A stretch of 20,912 nucleotides of DNA from Govanella sp037189785 (GTDB taxonomy: Bacteria > Pseudomonadota > Alphaproteobacteria > Sphingomonadales > Govanellaceae), in assembly GCA_037189785.1 (NCBI GenBank), contig JBBCIP010000442.1, positions 1-20,912 on the forward strand, read 5' to 3'. The notes below the pieces were generated by a model, which searched no databases, had not been told where the DNA came from, and saw only the letters and a list, made by a program, of their open reading frames with translations. Of the stretch, positions 1 to 7,038 are shown piece by piece (position 1 is the first letter of the stretch; each line of letters begins with the position of its first letter). Both the position numbers and the translations under genes were made by a program.

Positions 1-348
1 AAACATGTGATCGAAAACAATATCAGTCTTGATAATCTCGACAGTCCTTTATTGCTATTCAAAGGAACGGCGCGAGATGGCGCCCGAGCCTTTCCTTCAA
101 ATGTCAATGTGGCAGCGGCACTCGGACTGGCCGGTATCGGCGCAGACCGCACGCAATTGGAAATATGGGCAGACCCGACCAAAGAACGAAACTGTCACCG
201 CATTGTTGTCGACGCCGATAGCGCCAAATTCACTCTTGAAATCGAAAACGTCCCGACAGACGAAAACCCCGGCACTGGGCGCATCACCGCATTAAGCCTG
301 ATCGCGGCGTTGCGTAGATTAAGCGCCAATTTCAGTGTCGGCAGTTGA
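1..348 (+). CDS. L-aspartate dehydrogenase, C-terminal part (5' end outside window)
   Basis: The frame is open from base 1, so only the last 115 residues are visible. They match the C-terminal domain of the aspartate dehydrogenase/NadX family (DUF108): a segment reading LFKGTARDGARAFPSNVNVAAAL, then DRTQLEIWADP, RNCHRIVV, and the usual closing ENPGTGRITALSLIAALRRL-type helix. The family oxidises L-aspartate with NAD(P)+ to iminoaspartate, which hydrolyses to oxaloacetate or, in some organisms, feeds quinolinate and NAD synthesis. The N-terminal Rossmann domain is off the left edge. A VOC gene starts 37 bases after the stop and a DapA-type lyase follows, so the three are probably co-transcribed. 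The GTG at base 7 is an internal codon and not a credible start. The family call is solid; the physiological role here is not known. Confidence 0.85.
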   Translation, partial: KHVIENNISLDNLDSPLLLFKGTARDGARAFPSNVNVAAALGLAGIGADRTQLEIWADPTKERNCHRIVVDADSAKFTLEIENVPTDENPGTGRITALSLIAALRRLSANFSVGS

Positions 349-385
349 TTGCACACACTCACGTTCCCTACTCACGAGGACTATT

Positions 386-826
386 ATGGTCACACACTTA
401 CGTCACGTTGCTATCGCTTCTAGCGACCCAGATAATTCCGTCAAATTCTTTACCGATGTTTTGGGCTGGTCAATCGCCGGGCGCGTCGACAGCCGTAATG
501 CCCAAGGGTATTATGTCACAGACGGCCACATCAATATTGCCCTATTGCGGTTCAAAAATAGACCGGCCGCCGGTATGGAGTTTCCGGAAGGCTATACCGG
601 CCTGCATCATCTCGGCTTTCAATGCGATGATATCGAAAGCATTGTCGAGAAGTTCGAAAATTCAGGATTTGCTCCACGGCACGATGTCAATATCGCCCAA
701 GGGCTGGGAAAGAATCCGGCCAAAGATAATGCCGAATACAAAATGACCGGCCCCGAGAATGTCATGGTCGACGTATCTGAGCGCGGTTGGGTCGGTACAA
801 CCACATACAAACCAGTATCACAGTAG
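386..826 (+). CDS. VOC (glyoxalase-fold) family protein
   Basis: This is a 146-residue protein of the vicinal oxygen chelate superfamily, which uses a divalent metal to act on substrates that chelate through adjacent oxygens. It opens with LRHVAIASSDPDNSVKFFTDVLGW, the typical first beta-alpha unit. Candidate metal ligands are His7, His74 or His75 (in GLHHLGF) and Glu132 (in VDVSERGW). The length fits a single-chain protein with two beta-alpha-beta-beta-beta modules. The ATG at 386 is chosen because a CGAGGA Shine-Dalgarno lies at 375-380; the frame is open further upstream but would overlap the preceding gene. The next gene starts 14 bases after the stop, so translation is probably coupled. 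The exact reaction cannot be read from the sequence; dioxygenase, lyase and isomerase are all possible in this fold. Confidence 0.85.
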   Translation: MVTHLRHVAIASSDPDNSVKFFTDVLGWSIAGRVDSRNAQGYYVTDGHINIALLRFKNRPAAGMEFPEGYTGLHHLGFQCDDIESIVEKFENSGFAPRHDVNIAQGLGKNPAKDNAEYKMTGPENVMVDVSERGWVGTTTYKPVSQ

Positions 827-839
827 AAAGAAGCGGATT

Positions 840-1727
840 ATGGCGACCACACCTTTTGCCCGCGTTGTTGCTGCCATTGCAACGCCGTTCCAAGATGATG
901 ACAGTATCGATTACACGCGACTCATTTCTCACGCTCAATGGCTTTTGTCCGAAGGCTGCGATGGCCTGGTCCTGTTTGGCTCGACCGGAGAATCCGCATC
1001 CTTAACCATTGGCGAACGGAAGTCTATTATCGATCACTTGATCGCTGCTGGCGTCGCACCAAAACAAATTGTCGCTGGTACCGGCTGCTGCGCTCTTGAT
1101 GATACGGTCGATTTAAGTATACATGCCATAGAAGCCGGATGCGCAGGCGTTTTGATTGTACCGCCATTCTTCTTTAAAGGCGTCAGTGATGACGGTGTTG
1201 CGGCTTATTACAATAACCTGATTGCGAAGATCAACGACCCACGACTTAACGTATACCTTTATCATTTTCCGCAGACATCCGGTGTCGGCATCAGCCCTGA
1301 TCTGGTCGAGCGGCTCAAAACGACTCATCCCACTGTTATCAAAGGTTACAAAGATAGCTCGGGCGATTGGAGCAACACGGAAAAAATACTTGACCGTTTT
1401 CCCGACCTGGAAATCTTTATCGGCACCGAAGTTCGTTTGACCGAGATGTTGGATCGTGGTGGCGCCGGCATTATTTCAGCCACAGCGAATGTCCACCCGC
1501 GTGCAATTCGCGCCGTTGTCAGCGCTTATGGCAAACATAATTCTGGCGAATTGCAAGCTACGGTTTCAGCAACGCGACAAGCCATCCAAGCCTTCCCTTT
1601 GGTATCGGCAACGAAATCTGTCGTTGCTGCAATTCATAAAGATCAGGCTTGGAATCGATTGCGGGCTCCATTGATGCCCTTGAGCAATGACGATCAAAAG
1701 ACATTACTTGCGGCACTTGGTTATTAG
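840..1727 (+). CDS. DapA/DHDPS-superfamily class I lyase (not a canonical DHDPS)
   Basis: This is a 295-residue TIM-barrel lyase of the dihydrodipicolinate synthase/N-acetylneuraminate lyase superfamily, which acts on 2-oxoacids through a lysine Schiff base. Visible landmarks are GSTGES at residues 47-52, the YHFP motif with Tyr141, and the Schiff-base Lys171 in GYKDSSGD. Compared with E. coli DapA, the second Thr of the triad loop is kept. However, the Thr44 position is Ser, the Tyr107 position falls in PFFF (Phe), and the Arg138 position after the Tyr-x-x-Pro motif is Thr. Loss of that Arg, which holds the aspartate-semialdehyde carboxylate, argues against lysine biosynthesis. The ATG at 840 is preferred because AGAAAGAAG precedes it; a longer frame from 759 overlaps the VOC gene. 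It is the last gene before a strong terminator. The substrate is unknown. Confidence 0.82.
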   Translation: MATTPFARVVAAIATPFQDDDSIDYTRLISHAQWLLSEGCDGLVLFGSTGESASLTIGERKSIIDHLIAAGVAPKQIVAGTGCCALDDTVDLSIHAIEAGCAGVLIVPPFFFKGVSDDGVAAYYNNLIAKINDPRLNVYLYHFPQTSGVGISPDLVERLKTTHPTVIKGYKDSSGDWSNTEKILDRFPDLEIFIGTEVRLTEMLDRGGAGIISATANVHPRAIRAVVSAYGKHNSGELQATVSATRQAIQAFPLVSATKSVVAAIHKDQAWNRLRAPLMPLSNDDQKTLLAALGY

Positions 1728-1744
1728 TATTTCTTGCTAAAAAT

Positions 1745-1779
1745 AAAAAAACCGCCGATCTACGATCGGCGGTTTTTTT
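1745..1779. terminator. Bidirectional intrinsic terminator
   Basis: A perfect 9-bp GC-rich stem, CCGCCGATC (1752-1760) with GATCGGCGG (1764-1772), has a 3-nt loop. It is flanked by seven A on the left and seven T on the right, so either strand gives a hairpin plus U-tract. It sits between the convergent stops of the DapA-like lyase (+) and the ACMSD gene (-) and should end both transcripts. Confidence 0.95.
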
Positions 1780-1802
1780 CACACCTAAACTTTACATATC
1801 TT

Positions 1803-2801
1803 TTACGCACTGATACCAAAAAAGTCTAAAGCATTCTGACCCAAAATTTTCCGTTTTGTCTGAGATGAAAAATCGGGATGGCCCCTTACCAACTTTCCAA
1901 CAACCTGTTCACCTAATGGAAACGGATAATCAGACCCAAGCATAACCCGTTCCTCACCCATAACTTTGACCAACAAGGCCAAAGCATCATCATTGAATAC
2001 AGCGGAATCAACAGCAAAACGATCACAATAACTCGATGGGACATTCGGACAATCAACCCGAACAATATCCCGATGCGTCCAAGCATTATCGACACGCCCC
2101 AAAAGATAAGGAAAACTACCGCCACCATGCGCAAAACAAATCTTTAAACTACGCGGCAACCGTTCGAAAGCCCCGGATAATATCAAAGACAAAATCGACA
2201 ACTGCGTTTCCGCAGGCATCGCCACAAGCCATGGCAACATATATTTCGGCATGCGATCACGCGCCATCATATCCCACGGATGCACAAGAACCGCAGCACC
2301 TTCAGCAGCGCAATGCTGTAAAAATGTTATCAACCCTTCATCATCAAGATCTTTATCATTGACATGATTACCAATTTGCACACCAAGGTGCCCAATGCTC
2401 ATAGCTCGACTGACCTCCAAACACGCCATATCGATATCTTGCAAAGGGACTTGGCATAACGCTTTCAAACGCCGCGGATTAACATTACAAATGTCAAGCG
2501 CCGCATCATTAAAGATCATGGCACTTTCAAGTGCCTGCTCAGCTGGGCGACTATACCCAAATAAAATTGGCGTCGCACACATGATTTGAATATCAACACC
2601 GTCACGATCCATTTCCTCAAGACGTCGATCCGCACTCCAACAGCCATCATAAATAGGTCTGAACTCACGTTCTCCTACCATGATAACCCCTTTTCCAGGG
2701 CCAACATGTTTCAAAGACGGCCAATCAGGCGTTCCAAAACGATTTGCCAAATCCGGCCAACTTTCTGGAACAAAATGGCTATGCATATCGACAACAGTCA
2801 T
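1803..2801 (-). CDS. nbaD: 2-amino-3-carboxymuconate-6-semialdehyde decarboxylase (ACMSD)
   Basis: This 332-residue amidohydrolase-superfamily enzyme removes CO2 from 2-amino-3-carboxymuconate semialdehyde (ACMS), giving 2-aminomuconate semialdehyde. The step keeps ACMS from cyclising spontaneously to quinolinate. Expected metal and catalytic residues are all present: His7 and His9 in MHSHF, His174 in VHPWDMM, His225 in FAHGGGS and Asp291 in GSDYPFPLGE. Arg48 in EFRP corresponds to the substrate arginine of the Pseudomonas enzyme. Long stretches such as WLVAMPAETQLSILSLILSG are close to the Pseudomonas fluorescens protein as I remember it. It is the last gene of the six-gene operon, 32 bases after the 3-hydroxyanthranilate dioxygenase gene; that gap is the longest inside the operon. 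A weak GAAAG precedes the ATG. The terminator at 1745-1779 follows. Confidence 0.95.
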   Translation of the reverse strand: MTVVDMHSHFVPESWPDLANRFGTPDWPSLKHVGPGKGVIMVGEREFRPIYDGCWSADRRLEEMDRDGVDIQIMCATPILFGYSRPAEQALESAMIFNDAALDICNVNPRRLKALCQVPLQDIDMACLEVSRAMSIGHLGVQIGNHVNDKDLDDEGLITFLQHCAAEGAAVLVHPWDMMARDRMPKYMLPWLVAMPAETQLSILSLILSGAFERLPRSLKICFAHGGGSFPYLLGRVDNAWTHRDIVRVDCPNVPSSYCDRFAVDSAVFNDDALALLVKVMGEERVMLGSDYPFPLGEQVVGKLVRGHPDFSSQTKRKILGQNALDFFGISA

Positions 2802-2833
2802 AACGGTCTTTCTATCGGTAGAGGTGTCACTGA

Positions 2834-3367
2834 TTATATCTTAGGTGCTGCAGCTTTTCCCTCATGCACAGCACCACAAGCCTTGCAGGTTCGTAAATCT
2901 TCACTTTTGTAAAATTGCTCAAACAACGGCGGTAAGTCCGCAACGATGCTTTGTAATTGCACTTCAAAACGATGCACAATTTCGTCACAGCCGGCACAAT
3001 ACCACTGAAACGCATCCAATTGACCAAGCGGACGTTGCCGTTCAATCACAAGTCCAACACTACCTGGCACCGGCCGCTGCGGAGAATGCGGCACATGGGC
3101 CGGCAACAAAAATATTTCCCCCTCGCGAATGGGAATATCCTTTGGTCCGTTATCCCAAATCCGTAACGTCATATCGCCTTTGAGCTGATAAAAGAATTCC
3201 TCCAACGGATCGTCGTGGTAATCTGTTCTTTGATTGGGGCCGCCGACTACCGTCACCAAAAAATCTGCATCCTGCCATATTTGTGCGTTCCCGACCGGTG
3301 GCTGCAAAGCAGCACGGTGATCATCAATCCATTTTTGAAAATTGAACGGCAGACCATATGTCAACAT
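2834..3367 (-). CDS. nbaC: 3-hydroxyanthranilate 3,4-dioxygenase
   Basis: This 177-residue cupin enzyme uses Fe(II) and O2 to open 3-hydroxyanthranilate to ACMS, the substrate of the next gene. Iron ligands are His51 and Glu57 in YHDDPLEEFF and His94 in PAHVPHSPQRP; Arg47, Arg98 and Glu109 match the substrate-binding residues known in the bacterial enzyme. A C-terminal rubredoxin-like site with Cys124, Cys127, Cys161 and Cys164 (CAGC and CKAC) is characteristic of bacterial 3-HAO and distinguishes it from the vertebrate form. The length is normal. It lies 9 bases after the aminomuconate deaminase stop, consistent with one polycistronic message. No key residue is missing, so it should be active. 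Confidence 0.96.
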   Translation of the reverse strand: MLTYGLPFNFQKWIDDHRAALQPPVGNAQIWQDADFLVTVVGGPNQRTDYHDDPLEEFFYQLKGDMTLRIWDNGPKDIPIREGEIFLLPAHVPHSPQRPVPGSVGLVIERQRPLGQLDAFQWYCAGCDEIVHRFEVQLQSIVADLPPLFEQFYKSEDLRTCKACGAVHEGKAAAPKI

Positions 3368-3376
3368 CTATCGTCT

Positions 3377-3811
3377 CTACACAAATTTATCTGATTGCGG
3401 TTTATAAGCGACGGCTTTTATTTCGATCAGCAAATGAGGATGCGGTAACTGATGAACCGCCACCGTCGTCCTGGTCGGCCCATTGTAATCAAAATATTCC
3501 GCATAAACTTCGTTATAGATTTTAAAGTCGTTCATCGACACCAAATAGGCACAAATCTCAACGACATCCGATAAATCGGCTCCCGCCTCTTTCAATATAT
3601 CGGCAATGTTCTCGATCACGGCCCGGGTCTGCGCCCGAATATCCAAATTCGTGGCGCCCATGTCATCGACCTCGACCCCAACAAAACTGTTGTCCGGTCG
3701 CCGTGAACTGGTTCCCGACACAAAGATGAAATCCCCCGCTCTCTTATAATGTGGGAATTTTCCGCGGGGCTTCGCTTTACCAATAATAACTTTTCCTTCT
3801 GTACTCATCAT
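3377..3811 (-). CDS. nbaF: 2-aminomuconate deaminase (RidA/YjgF fold)
   Basis: This 144-residue protein of the RidA (YjgF/UK114) fold has a family signature near the C-terminus: the conserved arginine in NGPTRTTVAV and the LLIEIKAVA strand with its glutamate. In an operon holding every neighbouring step of the modified meta-cleavage route, the paralogue with this architecture is 2-aminomuconate deaminase (NbaF/AmnD), which releases ammonia from 2-aminomuconate to give 4-oxalocrotonate. A generic RidA imine deaminase is the alternative, but gene order argues against it. Two consecutive ATG codons begin the frame, at 3811 and 3808. The AAGGAA Shine-Dalgarno overlaps the stop region of the upstream gene and would serve either. 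Spacing to its neighbours is 8 and 9 bases. Confidence 0.9.
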   Translation of the reverse strand: MMSTEGKVIIGKAKPRGKFPHYKRAGDFIFVSGTSSRRPDNSFVGVEVDDMGATNLDIRAQTRAVIENIADILKEAGADLSDVVEICAYLVSMNDFKIYNEVYAEYFDYNGPTRTTVAVHQLPHPHLLIEIKAVAYKPQSDKFV

Positions 3812-3819
3812 TTTCTTCC

Positions 3820-4590
3820 TTAATCGACGCTTGAAATTTCAACGCGTCCCAAGGATTGCATTTCAAGGGAAACATGACAACGGGAAGGCAAAACCTCGGC
3901 TGCCGTTGCGGCCCCAGCCAACACGATAAATCCCGGCCTCAATGTCAATCCGGCAGCATCCGCAAGCCGCGCCGCCGCCACCAAAGAACGGTAAGGATTT
4001 CCCAAAATCGCTGCCGTCGAGCCGATTTGACGGGCCCCACCATCAAAACTCATGACCAAGCCCAGGTTAGACAAATCCTCCATAGGATCAGTCCACGGAC
4101 CAATGACAAATGCAGACGATGACGAATTATCGGCAACCACATCCGTTAACGAGAATTTGAAATTTTGATAACGGCTATCAATGATTTCAAGCGCGGGCGC
4201 CACAGCCGCAACCGCCGCCGTCACATCCTGCAATGACATCTTATGATGAAGCGGCTCCTTCAGCAGGAAAGCAACTTCCGGCTCGATGCGCGGATGGATG
4301 AACCGAGTCAACGAAACCTCTCCACCATCTTCCACTTGCATGGCATCGGTCAGGCGGCCCCAGATTTGATCGTGAACCTCCATTTGCACCATCTTGGCAC
4401 GACTGGTGAAGCCCATTTTTATGCCGACAACAGCTTCGCCCCGTGCAATCCGGCGCGCTATCGATAGGCCTTGAATGTCATAGGCTTGCTGCAACGAAAG
4501 AACGACATCATCGTGTGAAATCTGCGGAATGGCTTGGGCCATACGGGCAGCATCATCAACTTTTTGCGCGATCTGTTCTACATCGATCAT
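3820..4590 (-). CDS. nbaG: 4-oxalocrotonate decarboxylase
   Basis: This 256-residue member of the FAH-like hydratase/decarboxylase family converts 4-oxalocrotonate to 2-oxopent-4-enoate plus CO2. The DmpH-type signatures distinguish it from the adjacent hydratase: GIKMGFTSRAKMVQMEV, the metal-binding HPRIEPEVAFL, and IIDSRYQNFKF followed by VVADNSSSS. I start it at the ATG at 4590, eight bases after the hydratase stop. An in-frame TTG at 4605 would add five residues and overlap the upstream gene. The TAGGT that includes the upstream TAG stop is a reasonable Shine-Dalgarno for the ATG. In dmp/xyl pathways decarboxylase and hydratase form a complex that channels the unstable dienol, and the side-by-side genes here are consistent with that. 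Confidence 0.93.
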   Translation of the reverse strand: MIDVEQIAQKVDDAARMAQAIPQISHDDVVLSLQQAYDIQGLSIARRIARGEAVVGIKMGFTSRAKMVQMEVHDQIWGRLTDAMQVEDGGEVSLTRFIHPRIEPEVAFLLKEPLHHKMSLQDVTAAVAAVAPALEIIDSRYQNFKFSLTDVVADNSSSSAFVIGPWTDPMEDLSNLGLVMSFDGGARQIGSTAAILGNPYRSLVAAARLADAAGLTLRPGFIVLAGAATAAEVLPSRCHVSLEMQSLGRVEISSVD

Positions 4591-4598
4591 AGTGTTAC

Positions 4599-5393
4599 CT
4601 AACAAAATGCAGCACGGAGGCCACCGAGCCCGTTGATCCTAAGATCAATGACATCGCCAGGTGTAATTTGTGTCATCGGCCCCAAAGCGCCCGTCAATAC
4701 GATATCACCGGCAAGCAACGGTCTGCCGACCTCGGCCATAACGTCGGCCAACCAGCGTGCCGCATTCAAGGGATGACCAAGGCAGGCCCGACCACACCCC
4801 AAAGATACTTGTTCTCCACGCCGTTCCATAACCATACCGGCAAGGCTAAGATCCAATCCCCGCAACGAATAAGGCGTCGCGCCCAGGACAAACACACCAG
4901 ACGACGCATTATCGGCAATGGTGTCGACGCTTCTGATATTCCAATCGGCGATGCGGCTGCCGACCACTTCAATGGCCGGCAAAACATAAGCAACCGCCGA
5001 AATGATATCGGCAATGCTGTGTCGTTCGCATTTGAGATCACGATCCAACACCAAGGCTACCTCGGCTTCCGCTTTGGGCTGCAGAACATCTGTTAGGGGA
5101 ATATCCTGGCCATCGCAAAACGCCATATCGGCAAACAACATGCCGTAATCAGGTTGATCGACCCCCAATTGCTTTTGCACGGCCTTTGACGTCAAACCAA
5201 TCTTACGCCCGACCAAGCGACGACCATCGGCCAACCAGCGTGTTGTATTCATATCTTGCACCGCATATGCGGCGGCGACATCACCCACCGGCAGTATATC
5301 ACGCACAGGGCTACAGGCTTGGCCATTTTCATAAGCCGTCCATATTTTATCTGCTGCTTTTTGGATGAGATCTTGGTGCATGGCGGCGCTCAT
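4599..5393 (-). CDS. nbaH: 2-oxopent-4-enoate (2-hydroxypenta-2,4-dienoate) hydratase
   Basis: This 264-residue FAH-fold hydratase adds water to 2-oxopent-4-enoate, giving 4-hydroxy-2-oxovalerate. DmpE-like features are VGRKIGLTSKAVQKQLGVDQPDYG, the metal-binding LQPKAEAEVALVL, and SRIADWNIRSVDTIADNASS. It is a paralogue of the decarboxylase encoded immediately downstream, and the two are expected to work as a complex. Its ATG overlaps the ALDH stop as ATGA (5390-5393). No clear Shine-Dalgarno is seen, so translation is probably coupled to the ALDH. The next enzyme in the route, 4-hydroxy-2-oxovalerate aldolase, is not in the window. A second in-frame ATG four codons in is possible. Confidence 0.93.
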   Translation of the reverse strand: MSAAMHQDLIQKAADKIWTAYENGQACSPVRDILPVGDVAAAYAVQDMNTTRWLADGRRLVGRKIGLTSKAVQKQLGVDQPDYGMLFADMAFCDGQDIPLTDVLQPKAEAEVALVLDRDLKCERHSIADIISAVAYVLPAIEVVGSRIADWNIRSVDTIADNASSGVFVLGATPYSLRGLDLSLAGMVMERRGEQVSLGCGRACLGHPLNAARWLADVMAEVGRPLLAGDIVLTGALGPMTQITPGDVIDLRINGLGGLRAAFC

Positions 5394-6883
5394 AATTTGA
5401 TGCAGATATTCATCGGTTCGGAATAAAAGCCAAGCGAATGCGCGCCGCCTTCACGACCGATACCAGATAGTTTCACGCCGCCAAACGGTGTACGCAGATC
5501 ACGTAAAAACCAATCGTTGACCCATACGATCCCCACATCCATACGCCGTGCCACACGATGGCCGCGTTGAATACTGGTGGTCCAAACCGCGGCGGCCAAG
5601 CCATAGCGGGTATCATTGGCCATACGGATCACATCTTCTTCCGTATCAAACGGTGCAATATGACAAATCGGGCCAAACACTTCTTCCCGCACCAGGCGCG
5701 CTGTTTCCGGCAAACCCGTAACAATCGTCGGCTCAACAAAAGCGCCGTTATCGCGGTCATCGCCAAACACCGGCACGCCCCCACCGGTTACAATCGTGCC
5801 GCCTTCTGCTGTCGCCACAGCATAATACGACAAAACCTTTTCACGGTGTTTGTGTGAAATCAACGGCCCCATATCGGCCCCATCATGGGGCCCGCCGACT
5901 TTTAATTGACGCGCGCGATCAGCCAGAGCCGTCACGAATTTATCAAATATCGGGCGCTCCACATAAACGCGTTCCGAACATAAACACACCTGCCCACAAT
6001 TGGCGAACACCGATCGCATGGTGCCATTGATTGCGGCGTCAAAGTCAGCATCCGCAAAAACAATGGCTGCATTCTTGCCGCCCAATTCAAAGGATACCGG
6101 TTTAACTGTAGCCGCAGCCCCGCGCATGATCGCCGAGCCGGTCGATGACTCCCCGGTAAACGTAATGGCATCCACATCATCATGGGTCGCCAAAAATTCC
6201 CCGGCAGAATTCGGGCCAAACCCATGCACAAGATTAAAAACGCCCGGTGGCACGCCAACGTCATGCATCACTTCGGCCAACAAGGTTGCCGTCGATGGTG
6301 TGTCCTCGGACGGTTTTGCAATCACCACATTGCCGCAAGCCAACGCCGGCGCCACTTTCCATGTCAACAACAGCAGCGGTAAATTCCACGGCGAGATGAC
6401 CGCAACCACCCCCAACGGTTTTGCCACACTATAGTTCACAGCACCGCGGCCGTCGAGCGTATCTGTTTCAAAGCATTCCATCGCTCGCGATGCCGCAAGA
6501 TCAGCAAACACCCGAAAATTCGCCGCACCACGCGGAATGTCAATGCGCGTTGCCTGCCCCAAGTCTTTTCCGGTATCGGCGATCTCGGCCGCAACGAAAT
6601 CATCAAACCGCCGATCAATGCCATCGGCCACAGCACGCAACAATCCAAGCCGTTCCTGTAGCGGCATACGCGCCCACGGCCCATGTAACGCAGCCCGCGC
6701 CGCTGCAACAGCACGATTGACCAGATCCTGATCGGCTTCCGTCACCGTCGCAATGACACGCCCTGTGACCGGATTGATATTCTCAAACCCGTAGCCCTCA
6801 CGCGCTGCGGTGGCGGTGATAAATGCGCCATCCACATAACAAGGAAGTTGCCGATCCGCATAAGGATATGAAGTCATCGTCAT
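5390..6883 (-). CDS. nbaE: 2-aminomuconate-6-semialdehyde dehydrogenase
   Basis: This 497-residue NAD+-dependent aldehyde dehydrogenase oxidises 2-aminomuconate semialdehyde to 2-aminomuconate, competing with its cyclisation to picolinate. Catalytic residues are Asn167 (SPWNLP), Glu266 (FELGGK) and Cys300 (NCGQVC). Arg118 in DIPRGA corresponds to the substrate-carboxylate arginine described in the Pseudomonas fluorescens enzyme, with a constant offset of two residues as I recall that numbering. WFLRDLRTPFGG near the C-terminus is also typical of the hydroxymuconic/aminomuconic semialdehyde group. It is the first gene of the operon. Start choice is uncertain between codons 1 and 3 (both ATG), and the only purine-rich site, GGGAG, is about 13 bases upstream. 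The promoter lies in the 155-base gap shared with the divergent lysR. Confidence 0.93.
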   Translation of the reverse strand: MTMTSYPYADRQLPCYVDGAFITATAAREGYGFENINPVTGRVIATVTEADQDLVNRAVAAARAALHGPWARMPLQERLGLLRAVADGIDRRFDDFVAAEIADTGKDLGQATRIDIPRGAANFRVFADLAASRAMECFETDTLDGRGAVNYSVAKPLGVVAVISPWNLPLLLLTWKVAPALACGNVVIAKPSEDTPSTATLLAEVMHDVGVPPGVFNLVHGFGPNSAGEFLATHDDVDAITFTGESSTGSAIMRGAAATVKPVSFELGGKNAAIVFADADFDAAINGTMRSVFANCGQVCLCSERVYVERPIFDKFVTALADRARQLKVGGPHDGADMGPLISHKHREKVLSYYAVATAEGGTIVTGGGVPVFGDDRDNGAFVEPTIVTGLPETARLVREEVFGPICHIAPFDTEEDVIRMANDTRYGLAAAVWTTSIQRGHRVARRMDVGIVWVNDWFLRDLRTPFGGVKLSGIGREGGAHSLGFYSEPMNICIKL

Positions 6884-6970
6884 AACGCCACAAAATCTCC
6901 CGAATGACTTTCAGGCATTCGATTTTCTGAAAACTTAACTGGCTTAAATTTAGGAGAGCGGTATATAATA

Positions 6971-6998
6971 GAAAAATAATATTTTAGCGCCGCATTAT
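6971..6998. promoter_or_regulatory. Candidate LysR-regulator operator, nbaE/lysR intergenic region
   Basis: An ATAAT (6976-6980), 13 bases, then ATTAT (6994-6998) forms an interrupted dyad of the LysR type, inside a sequence starting GAAAAATAATA. The same dyad with the same spacing and the same first 11 bases recurs at 10681-10708 upstream of kynU. The right half overlaps the TATAAT-like hexamers in front of lysR, which would allow autorepression. A weak -10-like TAAATT (minus strand, 6947-6952) for nbaE lies 35-40 bases from the dyad centre, the same distance as a TATCCT hexamer from the kynU dyad centre. The regulator assignment is inference. Confidence 0.7.
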
Positions 6999-7006
6999 AA
7001 TATAAT
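6996..7006 (+). promoter_or_regulatory. Possible -10 region for lysR
   Basis: Two overlapping TATAAT hexamers occupy 6996-7001 and 7001-7006, 32 to 43 bases before the lysR ATG. No convincing -35 box is found 16-18 bases upstream. They overlap the right half of the candidate LysR operator. Confidence 0.45.
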
Positions 7007-7038
7007 GGCTATAGCCGATTGCTCGGGAAGGAAAAGGC

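Noticed and set aside
840..1727. Annotation as dapA, dihydrodipicolinate synthase of lysine biosynthesis
   Set aside because: The positions equivalent to Thr44, Tyr107 and Arg138 of E. coli DapA are not conserved and the gene is linked to aspartate dehydrogenase and VOC genes, so only the superfamily call is kept.
6973..7006. Full sigma-70 promoter for lysR
   Set aside because: The TATAAT hexamers are good, but nothing resembling TTGACA occurs 16-18 bases upstream, so only a possible -10 is reported.
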